From [Pseudomonas] carboxydohydrogena (lineage in GTDB: Bacteria; Pseudomonadota; Alphaproteobacteria; Rhizobiales; Xanthobacteraceae): 64,000 nucleotides of DNA. A program made the position numbers and the translations under genes. The stretch is from the NCBI RefSeq assembly GCF_029030725.1, contig NZ_CP113162.1:3160501-3224500 (forward strand), written 5' to 3'. Below the pieces are notes generated by a model. That model saw nothing but the letters and a program-made list of their open reading frames with translations, searched no databases and was not told where the DNA came from. Positions 48,567 through 56,418 of the stretch are shown piece by piece (the first letter of the stretch is position 1; every line of letters starts with the position of its first letter).

Positions 48567-49558
48567 TAGCCGACCTTTCCTTCAATTCTCATCAACAAAA
48601 AGCGCGCGAGCGCCAGAACGATGAACGTGATGACGAACAGGATGAGACCCAGCGCGATCAGAGACGACGTGTAAAGATCGCCCACCGCTTCCGTAAATTC
48701 GTTTGCGATCGTCGCGGCAATCGTTGTTCCTGGCGCGAGCAATGACGCATTAATCTTGTGCGCATTGCCGATTACGAAGGTGACTGCCATCGTCTCACCG
48801 AGAGCTCGTCCGAGCCCGAGCATCACGCCGCCGATCACACCAACACGCGTATAGGGAAGCACGACAAAGCGCATGACCTCCCAAGTACTGCACCCAAGGC
48901 CGTAGGCCGCCTCTTTGAGCACCGGCGGTACGGCGTCGAACACGTCACGCGAGATCGACGTGATAAATGGAAGAACCATGATGGCCAGAATGATACTGGC
49001 CGTGAAAATGCCAATTCCGTAAGGAGGGCCGGCGAACAGAGACGACAGGACTGGGATGTTCCTTGTCGCGGCGATCAGTGTCGGCTGAACATGATCGGCG
49101 AAGAATGGGGCCAGAACAAACAAACCCCAAATACCGTAGATAATGCTGGGAATGCCGGCCAATAATTCAATTGCGATGCCAATCGGGCGGCGAAGCCATA
49201 ACGGGCATAGCTCGGTCAGAAACATTGCGATGAGCAGTCCGAACGGAACTGCGATCAACATTGCGAGAAATGACGTAACAATAGTTCCGTAGATCGGCGC
49301 AACGGCTCCGAATTTTTCGGTGACTGGATTCCAGATCTGCGTGGAGACGAAGCTGAACCCAAACTCGCGAAAGGCAGGTATTGAACCAGAGATAAGAGAT
49401 ATGATGACGCCGCCAAGCATCATCAGAACGAAGATGGCAGCAGAGCGCGTCAAAATTCGAAAGAACGTATCGCTCGCTTTTAATTTCTGAAGCACGCGAG
49501 CGCGTTCGGCCACGTCTTGCGATGCTTCATCTTCATGCTGCCAAGCCACATCCACCAC
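48566..49558 (-). CDS. pstC: Phosphate ABC transporter permease PstC
   Basis: The 330-residue protein has six or seven membrane segments and the loop [19 protein letters not shown]. Its N-terminal cytoplasmic extension of about 40 residues is acidic and helical. It is separated from pstS by 94 bases that contain a strong hairpin. Confidence 0.95.
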   Translation of the reverse strand: MVDVAWQHEDEASQDVAERARVLQKLKASDTFFRILTRSAAIFVLMMLGGVIISLISGSIPAFREFGFSFVSTQIWNPVTEKFGAVAPIYGTIVTSFLAMLIAVPFGLLIAMFLTELCPLWLRRPIGIAIELLAGIPSIIYGIWGLFVLAPFFADHVQPTLIAATRNIPVLSSLFAGPPYGIGIFTASIILAIMVLPFITSISRDVFDAVPPVLKEAAYGLGCSTWEVMRFVVLPYTRVGVIGGVMLGLGRALGETMAVTFVIGNAHKINASLLAPGTTIAATIANEFTEAVGDLYTSSLIALGLILFVITFIVLALARFLLMRIEGKVG

Positions 49559-49615
49559 GGACGCCTCCAGGTTAATTAGCCCGCCGAATCATCATGACTA
49601 CGGCCATCGGTAAGG

Positions 49616-49646
49616 CGAAGGAGCGGCGATTGTCGCCGCTCCTTCG
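49616..49646 (-). terminator. Strong hairpin between pstS and pstC
   Basis: CGAAGGAGCGGCGA (49616-49629) and its perfect complement (49633-49646) form a 14-bp stem with loop TTG, just after the pstS stop. With only a weak T-run, it more likely stabilises or partly terminates the pstS message so that binding protein is made in excess; that role is inferred. Confidence 0.7.
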
Positions 49647-49652
49647 TGCTTG

Positions 49653-50702
49653 TCAGTTCGAGGCTGCGAAAAGCGGCTGGCCACCGCTGTCCTTGATATT
49701 GTTGGCCCAAACCTTCTTGATGCCGTTCACCACGCTCGAGGGCATCGGGACATAATCAAGGTTTTCCGCCATTGCATCGCCCTTCGGCGTGAAAGCCCAG
49801 CCGAAGAACTTCAGCGCTTCTTTGGTTGCTGCTACGTCATTCGGTTGAGTAGGGATCAGGACGAACGTCGAACCTGCAATTGGCCAGCTTTCAGCACCGG
49901 GCTGATCAGTGATCACGACGAAATAATGATCTGAATTGGCCCAGTCCGCATTCGCGGCGGCGGCCTGGAAAGCTGCCGCACTCGGCGACACGACCTTTCC
50001 GTCTTTATTGATCATGTTAACCGACGTCATCTTGTTTTGCTTGGCGTAAGCGTATTCGACGTATCCGATAGAGCCCTTGGTATTGGCAACGTTGTTTGCG
50101 ACGCCTTCGTTGCCTTTCGCGCCAATGCCTACTGGCCACTCAACCGCCGTGGCAGCACCGACCTTCGACTTCCAATCGGAACTGACCTTCGCGAGGTAGT
50201 CGGTCCAGATGAAGGTCGTGCCGGATCCGTCCGAACGGTGCACGACGACGATGGCTTGGCTCGGCAGTTTCGCGGTGGGATTGAGCTTGGCGATTGCCGG
50301 ATCGTCCCAGGTCTTGATGTCGCCCAGGAAGATTTTGGCAAGCGTGGCGCCGTCGAGCTTCAGTTCGCCAGGCTTGATCCCTTCAAGATTAACGACAGGA
50401 ACGTCGCCGCCGCTGACGACAGGGAATTGCACGAGACCGGACTTTTGAAGGTCGGCAGGCTTCAGCGGCATGTCGGATGCGCCAAAGGTCACCGTGCGGC
50501 TCTGGATTTGCTTGATGCCACCACCAGATCCGATGGACTGATAGTTCACGCCAACGCCATTTTCCTTTTTGTAGGCATCAGCCCACTTCGCAAGGATCGG
50601 GTACACGAAGGTCGAACCGGCCCCCGAGATGTCGTTGGCAAATGCCGGAACAGCCGAAGCAACGGCGAGACCGGCAGCGACTAGCAATTTGGTGAATTTC
50701 AC
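49653..50702 (-). CDS. pstS: Phosphate-binding periplasmic protein PstS
   Basis: I place the start at GTG 50702 (MKFTKLL), which has AGGAGAGA upstream, giving 349 residues with signal peptide [20 protein letters not shown]. The phosphate-binding segments [24 protein letters not shown] and [15 protein letters not shown] are intact. PstS selects phosphate over arsenate, which matters in an arsenic island. It heads the pst operon. Confidence 0.95.
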   Translation of the reverse strand: MKFTKLLVAAGLAVASAVPAFANDISGAGSTFVYPILAKWADAYKKENGVGVNYQSIGSGGGIKQIQSRTVTFGASDMPLKPADLQKSGLVQFPVVSGGDVPVVNLEGIKPGELKLDGATLAKIFLGDIKTWDDPAIAKLNPTAKLPSQAIVVVHRSDGSGTTFIWTDYLAKVSSDWKSKVGAATAVEWPVGIGAKGNEGVANNVANTKGSIGYVEYAYAKQNKMTSVNMINKDGKVVSPSAAAFQAAAANADWANSDHYFVVITDQPGAESWPIAGSTFVLIPTQPNDVAATKEALKFFGWAFTPKGDAMAENLDYVPMPSSVVNGIKKVWANNIKDSGGQPLFAASN

Positions 50703-50806
50703 TGGCTCTCTCCTGTTTTGAGCGAGGCGCAGCTGTATTTGGCGCCTTCGAGCACCCCCGTTTGGGAGGGCCAACCGAGCTTCTATGGCCGTTAAATAAC
50801 GGTCCC

Positions 50807-50838
50807 ATGACAAATACGTCGATATTTATCGACATATA
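50807..50838 (-). promoter_or_regulatory. Palindrome and possible degenerate PHO box upstream of pstS
   Basis: GTCGATA-TT-TATCGAC (50818-50833) is a perfect palindrome about 115 bases upstream of the pstS start. On the minus strand two TGTC blocks spaced 22 bases apart (near 50835 and 50809) could be the outer units of a degenerate PHO box of 11-base repeats. The palindrome is certain; PhoB binding is a guess. Confidence 0.4.
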
Positions 50839-50865
50839 ACGTCATATTTGTGCATTGTAGCTCAT

Positions 50866-50889
50866 ATAAGTCGAGTCGTCCCGACTTAT
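50866..50889. promoter_or_regulatory. Second inverted repeat in pstS upstream region
   Basis: ATAAGTCG (50866-50873) is repeated inverted as CGACTTAT (50882-50889) with an eight-base spacer, in the divergent gap between pstS and the 50943 gene. It differs in sequence from the palindrome at 50818, so two regulators may bind here. Confidence 0.5.
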
Positions 50890-50942
50890 TGACGTTTTGG
50901 CAAGTTCCATTTTTCTGATGGCTACGACGCGGAGCAAGACCC

Positions 50943-51257
50943 ATGGCTTGGACCGAAATAAACCTCATGATCCAAATAATCGCCGGGATTTTGGGGGCTC
51001 ACGCCGCCGCTACAGCCGTAAAAGACCATCATTTCGGTTTCTGGGGGCATAGCCTTGCCGGTATGATTGCCGGTGCACTCAGCGGCTACTTTTTGCAAGG
51101 AATCGTCAGCACGGTGGTGAGAGGGGATGGCGCAGTCGTTCAACCTGGAGCCGTCGACAACTTCGTTCTGCAGGCCTTAGCAGGTGCCGTCGTTGGTGCC
51201 ATTGCCATGCTTCTCATCGGAATGATCAAACAAATCCGCCCTGAGAAGAGCTCCTGA
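50943..51257 (+). CDS. Small membrane protein, unknown
   Basis: This 104-residue protein has three hydrophobic segments (about 8-24, 36-57, 72-95). GGAG precedes the start. It is divergent from pstS and convergent with the winged-helix gene. Its Gly/Ala-rich helices recall GlsB/YeaQ-like or small holin-like proteins, but I recognise no family. Confidence 0.6.
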   Translation: MAWTEINLMIQIIAGILGAHAAATAVKDHHFGFWGHSLAGMIAGALSGYFLQGIVSTVVRGDGAVVQPGAVDNFVLQALAGAVVGAIAMLLIGMIKQIRPEKSS

Positions 51258-51336
51258 GATCCAGAATACCTAGGTGGACTGGTAACGGCGGCACCAAGAT
51301 CACACCTGCGGAGTTGCTTGCGCTTAAAGCGAACTT

Positions 51337-51687
51337 CTAACCGTGCGTCTGCACTTCTCCAGGCTCAAAAGCAAAGCCGGAGCCCCTGATCGTTCTGATC
51401 GGATGATTGCCGTCCGCATCACGCATGATCTTACGCATCTGCCCTATTTCGACATCGACATTGTTACCCGAGACCGTCGCTGCCGACCCCCAAACGGATG
51501 ACTGAATGAACGCGCGGCTGATGGTTTGGCGGGGCCGCTCCATAAATATTTCCAGAATACGAAGCTGGCGCAGTGATAGATTAAGTTCGCGAGCGCCCCG
51601 CCATGCGCGCAGGGCTTCCCGATCCAGTATAAATTCTCCACATACAATGATGGGCTTCGGCAACGTCCGATTTTGAAGCACAGACAT
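51337..51687 (-). CDS. Receiver-less PhoB/OmpR-type winged-helix protein
   Basis: This 116-residue protein consists only of an OmpR/PhoB effector domain (LSLRQLRILEIFMERPRQTI, then VDVEIGQMRKIMRDADGNHP and IRTIRGSGFAF). It lacks the receiver domain, so its DNA binding cannot be switched by phosphorylation of its own Asp. It is the last gene of the arsRC-gapdh-arsJ operon, 18 bases after arsJ. It may bind PHO-box-like sites, linking arsenate stress to phosphate genes; this is inference. Confidence 0.8.
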   Translation of the reverse strand: MSVLQNRTLPKPIIVCGEFILDREALRAWRGARELNLSLRQLRILEIFMERPRQTISRAFIQSSVWGSAATVSGNNVDVEIGQMRKIMRDADGNHPIRTIRGSGFAFEPGEVQTHG

Positions 51688-51705
51688 TTGCGGAGGTCCT
51701 TGCGA

Positions 51706-52941
51706 TTAAACGGCCGACTGAGCTCGCAACGGAGAAGCGTGCAAAGGCAGAAGAAAAGTTATCGCCCAAGACATAACAAGCATCACAGCCGAGCCCAGGA
51801 GGCAGCCATTGATACCTGCAACCTGATAAAGGAGGCCCGATAGGACGATGCCGAGTAGTCGGCCAGCCGCGTTGGCCGCGTAATAAAAGCCGACATCCTC
51901 TGCGGCTTTCTCCGAACCCGCATAAGCAAGGATAAGATAAGAGTGCAGCGATGAATTGACGGCGAAGGGCAGTCCAAAGAAGGCCAATCCGGCAACTAGA
52001 ACCAAGTCTGGGCGGCTTACAACATCATACTGCATGACGATCATGAGGATGATAGGAACAGCAGCCAGTATCGCGCCCCATAGACGAGCTCCAGGAACTT
52101 CCCGGCTTAGTCCATCAGTGCTGCGCGCAACGAGTGAAGGTGCGATAGCCTGAATGAAACCATAGGCAATCGTCCAGGCGGCAAGGAATCCGCCGACACT
52201 TAGGAAATTCCAGCCTCTTGCATAGAGAAAGACCGGAAGACCAACGACGAACCAGACATCGCGAGCGCCAAACATGAAGATACGCGCTGCTGCCAACAAG
52301 TTCACGCCGCGCGACTTTGCAAAAAGTTCGCGAATCGACTTCGAGGATTTGGCCTTACCGAGTTCGCGTGGCAGAGTAAGAAATCCCGCGATCATGATCA
52401 GCGCGATGAGTGCGGCCATTGCCCAAAGGGCGGCACGAAAGCCGATCACGTCAAGCAGCAGACCCCCGATAAAAAACCCCACGCCTTTCATGGCGTTCTT
52501 GGAGCCGGTGAACCAGGCCACCCACCGAAACAACTGACCGCTCCCATCGGCGGAAGTGGCCTTGATCGCCGATTTCGATGCGGTCTTTGTGACGTCCTTG
52601 GCGATACCCGCAATTCCCTGAGAGACCACCACCCACGCGACGGATAGAACGGCTCCCCATGCCGGGCTCAAGAGGGAGAGCATAATTAGACCGAAGATCT
52701 GCAAGGCCTGACCGGCTGCGAGCATCCGTGGGATACCGTACTTCGATGCAAAATAGCCGCCCGCGACATTGGCGACGATGCCGCCCGATTCATAAAGCAA
52801 GAACAAGAAGGCAAGGGTGAAAGGCGTATAGCCCAACCTGAAGAAGTGAAACAAAACCAGCATCCGCAGGGCGCCGTCCACCAAGGTGAACCCCCAATAA
52901 GAGGCCGTCACGATCAGATAATTTCTTGCCATGGTAGTCAT
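51706..52941 (-). CDS. arsJ: Organoarsenical efflux MFS protein ArsJ
   Basis: ArsJ exports 1-arseno-3-phosphoglycerate. The 411-residue protein has about twelve hydrophobic segments and the ArsJ-typical [24 protein letters not shown] 52941 (MTTMARNY) overlaps the GAPDH stop as ATGA, the standard coupling of this pair. Function follows from the known ArsJ/GAPDH pathway of arsenate resistance and from that neighbour. Confidence 0.92.
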   Translation of the reverse strand: MTTMARNYLIVTASYWGFTLVDGALRMLVLFHFFRLGYTPFTLAFLFLLYESGGIVANVAGGYFASKYGIPRMLAAGQALQIFGLIMLSLLSPAWGAVLSVAWVVVSQGIAGIAKDVTKTASKSAIKATSADGSGQLFRWVAWFTGSKNAMKGVGFFIGGLLLDVIGFRAALWAMAALIALIMIAGFLTLPRELGKAKSSKSIRELFAKSRGVNLLAAARIFMFGARDVWFVVGLPVFLYARGWNFLSVGGFLAAWTIAYGFIQAIAPSLVARSTDGLSREVPGARLWGAILAAVPIILMIVMQYDVVSRPDLVLVAGLAFFGLPFAVNSSLHSYLILAYAGSEKAAEDVGFYYAANAAGRLLGIVLSGLLYQVAGINGCLLGSAVMLVMSWAITFLLPLHASPLRAQSAV

Positions 52942-53981
52942 AGGCCTGCCCTCCGCACAATGTTGGCAAGGTCGACCATGCGGCACGAATAGCCGATCTC
53001 GTTGTCGTACCAGGCATAGACTTTGAGCAGCGTCCCATCGGTGACCATCGTGCTTTGTGCATCCACGATCGAACTGCGACTATCGTTATTGTAGTCCGCC
53101 GAAACGAGAGGCCGCTTTTCGATTCCGAGAATGCCCGCGAGAACCGTTGCTTCTGCGGCTTCGAAGAGCTGGTTCACCTCAGCCACCGTCGTTTCTCGAT
53201 TGAGTTCGAAAACGCAATCGGTGAGGCTCGCGTTCAGGACCGGCACACGAACGGCGTGACCGTTGAGCTTCCCTTTTAGCTCCGGATAAATGAGCGAAAT
53301 TGCCGTCGCGCTACCGGTCGTTGTTGGCTGCATCGACAGCATAGCCGACCGCGCCCTTCTCAGGTCCTTGTGAGGCGCATCAACGACAACATTGGTGTTG
53401 GTCGGGTCATGGATCGTTGTGATCTGTCCATGACGAATCCCGATTGCTTCGTGGATCACTTTCACCACCGGCGCGAGGCAATTGGTTGTGCAGGAAGCAG
53501 CGGTGAGAAGGCGGTGACTTGCGGGGTCGTACAGTTTGTCGTTGACGCCAACGACGATATTGAGGGCACCCTCGTGCTTGACCGGAGCTGCGACAATTAC
53601 TTTTTTGACGCCTCGGTCGAAATAACCCTGCAACTGATCAGGGCTGAGGAACTTGCCGGTACATTCGAGCACGATATCGCAGCCGATATCTCCCCACGGA
53701 ACGTCAGCGGGATTCGCTTTGTCACTGAACCCAATACGCTTTGATCCTACCTCAAAGGATTGTTCGTCATTTACGCCGAATGACGTACGCCAGCGGCCAT
53801 GAATGCTGTCAAACTCAAGCAAATGAGCCGTCGCAGCTATGCCGCCTTTGAGTTCGTTGACGTGAACGATGTCTAACGTGTTGTCACGATTAGGATCGTT
53901 ATCTACGCGCGAAATCCCACCAAGCGCCGCTCGAAACGCCAAGCGCCCGATCCGACCCATGCCGTTAATACCAACTTTCAT
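52938..53981 (-). CDS. Arsenate-dedicated glyceraldehyde-3-phosphate dehydrogenase
   Basis: This GAPDH takes arsenate in place of phosphate to form 1-arseno-3-phosphoglycerate, which ArsJ exports. The 347-residue enzyme has the NAD fold start [20 protein letters not shown], catalytic Cys164 ([10 protein letters not shown]) and the C-terminal [16 protein letters not shown]. Its context, coupled to arsJ and nine bases after arsR-arsC, sets it apart from the glycolytic enzyme. Confidence 0.92.
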   Translation of the reverse strand: MKVGINGMGRIGRLAFRAALGGISRVDNDPNRDNTLDIVHVNELKGGIAATAHLLEFDSIHGRWRTSFGVNDEQSFEVGSKRIGFSDKANPADVPWGDIGCDIVLECTGKFLSPDQLQGYFDRGVKKVIVAAPVKHEGALNIVVGVNDKLYDPASHRLLTAASCTTNCLAPVVKVIHEAIGIRHGQITTIHDPTNTNVVVDAPHKDLRRARSAMLSMQPTTTGSATAISLIYPELKGKLNGHAVRVPVLNASLTDCVFELNRETTVAEVNQLFEAAEATVLAGILGIEKRPLVSADYNNDSRSSIVDAQSTMVTDGTLLKVYAWYDNEIGYSCRMVDLANIVRRAGL

Positions 53982-53990
53982 TATACCCTC

Positions 53991-54851
53991 TTATGGCGCG
54001 ACGCGTGTCGTATCGCCAATCTCATCAAGACGCTTACTAAGAGCGATGCGATCAAGCGATGCGAACGGAAGATTGATAAAGATCTCTATTCGCCGCCGGA
54101 GCATCGCGTAGAGTTCGTTGAGCAACGTGGTGCGCTCGGTGTTAGAGCCGACAAATTTTGTGGGATCTGGAAGCGGCCAGGCTGCTGTGACAAATCGATC
54201 GCCGAAATCAGGACAGGCTTGACCTTCAGGCGTGTCGCAAAGCGCGATGATGAAATCCATCCGCGGCGCGTTAGGCCCCGTGAACTCATTCCACGATTTG
54301 CTACGCAAGCCCGAAACATCATGGCCAAGCGCTTTGAGCCGCTCGATCACTTCTGGAAGAGGCGATTTAACCGGCTCTGATCCAGCAGAGTAGGCACGGA
54401 ATTTCCCGCCCGCCAATCGATCGAGCAACGCTTCAGCCATGATCGACCGAGCGGAGTTGTGCGTGCAGAGAAACAGGACGTTGAAGGAAGGAAGCACAAT
54501 GCTCGTTTCGCCTCTTGCATCAGGCGGCACGGCATCGGGAAAATAACCGCAAAGCTCCGGTCGTCCGCCGCAACAGTCTCGGGCCATAAAGTCTATGAGC
54601 GATCGAAAAGCGCCGGCATCGGCACGATAATTCATGGAGCGCCCGTCTTTTTCGACGTTGACGAGACCCGCGCGTGCCAAAATGCTCAAATGGTTCGACA
54701 TCGTATTGTGCGGAACATCGCATCTCTTGGCGATCTCGCCTGCGGATACGCTTGCCGGATGTGCAGCGAGGAGAAGTCGCATTGTTTCAAGGCGCGTCGG
54801 CTGTGCGAGCGAGCCGAAGCCTTCAATTGCGGCCTGTTCTATGATGCTCAT
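53991..54851 (-). CDS. ArsR-ArsC fusion: arsenite-sensing repressor plus arsenate reductase
   Basis: Residues 1-105 form an ArsR winged helix (LAQPTRLETMRLLLAAHPAS, HNTMSNHLSILARAGLV) with a cysteine cluster DCCGGRPELC (Cys93, 94, 101) that could bind arsenite. Residues 122-286 form a low-molecular-weight phosphatase-type arsenate reductase with the P-loop C129-THNSA-R135 and the Asp loop PLPDPTKF. Two functions in one chain could couple sensing to arsenate reduction. It heads the operon with gapdh, arsJ and the winged-helix gene, with a promoter and operator directly upstream. Confidence 0.92.
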   Translation of the reverse strand: MSIIEQAAIEGFGSLAQPTRLETMRLLLAAHPASVSAGEIAKRCDVPHNTMSNHLSILARAGLVNVEKDGRSMNYRADAGAFRSLIDFMARDCCGGRPELCGYFPDAVPPDARGETSIVLPSFNVLFLCTHNSARSIMAEALLDRLAGGKFRAYSAGSEPVKSPLPEVIERLKALGHDVSGLRSKSWNEFTGPNAPRMDFIIALCDTPEGQACPDFGDRFVTAAWPLPDPTKFVGSNTERTTLLNELYAMLRRRIEIFINLPFASLDRIALSKRLDEIGDTTRVAP

Positions 54852-54867
54852 GGGTGAAAATCCGTCA

Positions 54868-54893
54868 TGTCCATATGTCCATACTTATGGACA
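54868..54893 (-). promoter_or_regulatory. Operator of the arsR-arsC operon
   Basis: TGTCCATA-CT-TATGGACA (54876-54893) is a perfect 8-bp inverted repeat, with a third copy of the half-site (TGTCCATA, 54868-54875) adjacent. It lies between the -10 element and the start codon, the usual place for ArsR autorepression. A 12-base part (54868-54879) recurs upstream of aioX. Confidence 0.75.
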
Positions 54894-54894
54894 A

Positions 54895-54922
54895 GTTATA
54901 TGACACCGGCATGACGGCGCAA
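54895..54922 (-). promoter_or_regulatory. Promoter of the arsR-arsC operon
   Basis: Read on the minus strand, TTGCGC (54922-54917), a 16-base spacer and TATAAC (54900-54895) make a reasonable housekeeping promoter. The predicted start point falls inside the adjacent inverted repeat. Confidence 0.6.
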
Positions 54923-55082
54923 GGCCTGTGGCCTTTCATCAAAGGTTTTCTACGTCGCGTCTGCCAAAAAGCGGCTGCGGACTGTCACTTAGGTGTCCAC
55001 CAAGCCCATCCGCTGGAGCGTAAAAAAACGCAGCCTCAATCACGCAGCCGAGTCACGATGGCACCTATTTGGGCGCTGGCGC

Positions 55083-56369
55083 TTATGAGACCGAAAAAGC
55101 GTTTTTGAAAGGATAGAAGTCCAAGGGTTCGCCAGCTTCGACGAAACCTGTCCCTGACTGAACCAGCGCGAAGCCGTCCGCAGCAACCAGGGGACTCAAG
55201 CTCGAAGAGCTTCCACTCCCCAGCTTATAAATAAGCGGCTCTCCCTCTTCGTTGGTCTTGCCAACCTGAACCGGGATAAATTCAGAACGGTTGAAGCGCC
55301 GCGGCAGATCTTCAGTACATCTCGCTTTCGTGCTGATGAGATGAGGCAGCTCAATTCCAAGCTTAGCGAACAGTGCGGGTCGTGCGAACAGCAGGAAATT
55401 GATCAACGCCGAGATCGGGTTGCCTGGCAGACCGACGATAGTCATCGCTCCGATACAGCCCTTGGCTATTGGCTTACCGGGCCTGATCGCGACGCTGAGA
55501 CGCTGATACTCGCCGCCAGATTTTAGAATGGCCCTTTGCAAACAGTCAGTCTCGCTTCCCGAGATGCCGCCAGATGAGATGACCAGATCAACGCTCCGAG
55601 CCGCGTCTTTTAGAGCTTGCGACAATAATTCAGGATCATCAGGGCAAATCCCAAAGTCCATTATGTCGAACATTGGCGAGACCATCAGCGAGCGGAGCAT
55701 CGGTCTGTTCACATCGACAATGCCATTCTGATTCAAATCCCAGCCGTTATCTGCAAGCTCATCGCCAGTGGATATGAGCCCTATACGGAGCGGTCGAACC
55801 ACCTGGATTTGAGTGAGGCCAACTGCCGCGAGCATCGCAATATGTCTGGCGTCGATCATCGTGCCTTCAGGCAAAATGATCGAACCGGCGAGTATGTCCT
55901 CGCCTTGGCGCCGGATGTTTGCACCCGGACGCGGCACGCTGGAGATCAGGATCGTGTCACCGGCGAGGGTCACCTGTTCTTGGGGGATAATCGCCGCGAC
56001 GTCCGGCGGCACTCGAGCGCCTGTCAAAATTCTTATTGCAGAACCGGGCGTACAATTACTGGTCGCAGAATGGCCTGCGGCGGCACGGCCTGTGAGTTGA
56101 AAGGTCCTAGGAAACGCCATCGAAAGATCTTCAAGACGAATGCCGAAACCATCCATGGCGGAGTTATCGAAACGCGGAAGGGATATGTCGGTCGTGATAT
56201 CGGCAGCTGTGATTCGAGACATCGCCTGGTTGAGGCAAATGGAGACAGTGCCAGCGATCGGCTGCACATCATTCAGGAAAATCTCTTGTGCCTGCTGAAG
56301 GGGCAATAGCGATTGCCCCTTCGTGCAGTCATTCATGTCCTGCTGAATTAAACTCTGATGAACATTCAT
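55083..56369 (-). CDS. moeA: Molybdopterin molybdotransferase MoeA
   Basis: MoeA inserts molybdate into molybdopterin, needed by the arsenite oxidase encoded just upstream. The 428-residue protein shows the N-terminal linker domain, the motif LPRFDNSAMDGFGI, TGARVPPDVAAIIPQE, and the catalytic segment SSGGISGSETDCL with GLPGNPISALINFLL. A clear terminator separates it from aioA, so expression may depend on read-through or its own promoter. ATG 56336 is an alternative start. Confidence 0.93.
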   Translation of the reverse strand: MNVHQSLIQQDMNDCTKGQSLLPLQQAQEIFLNDVQPIAGTVSICLNQAMSRITAADITTDISLPRFDNSAMDGFGIRLEDLSMAFPRTFQLTGRAAAGHSATSNCTPGSAIRILTGARVPPDVAAIIPQEQVTLAGDTILISSVPRPGANIRRQGEDILAGSIILPEGTMIDARHIAMLAAVGLTQIQVVRPLRIGLISTGDELADNGWDLNQNGIVDVNRPMLRSLMVSPMFDIMDFGICPDDPELLSQALKDAARSVDLVISSGGISGSETDCLQRAILKSGGEYQRLSVAIRPGKPIAKGCIGAMTIVGLPGNPISALINFLLFARPALFAKLGIELPHLISTKARCTEDLPRRFNRSEFIPVQVGKTNEEGEPLIYKLGSGSSSSLSPLVAADGFALVQSGTGFVEAGEPLDFYPFKNAFSVS

Positions 56370-56383
56370 GCGCCCCTCAATCG

Positions 56384-56410
56384 AAAAGGGGATTCTTCAT
56401 GGAATCCCCT
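56384..56410 (-). terminator. Terminator between aioA and moeA
   Basis: On the minus strand AGGGGATTC (56410-56402) pairs with GAATCCCCT (56395-56387) around a six-base loop and is followed by TTT. It begins nine bases after the aioA stop. Confidence 0.8.
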
Positions 56411-56418
56411 GCTCGCAA

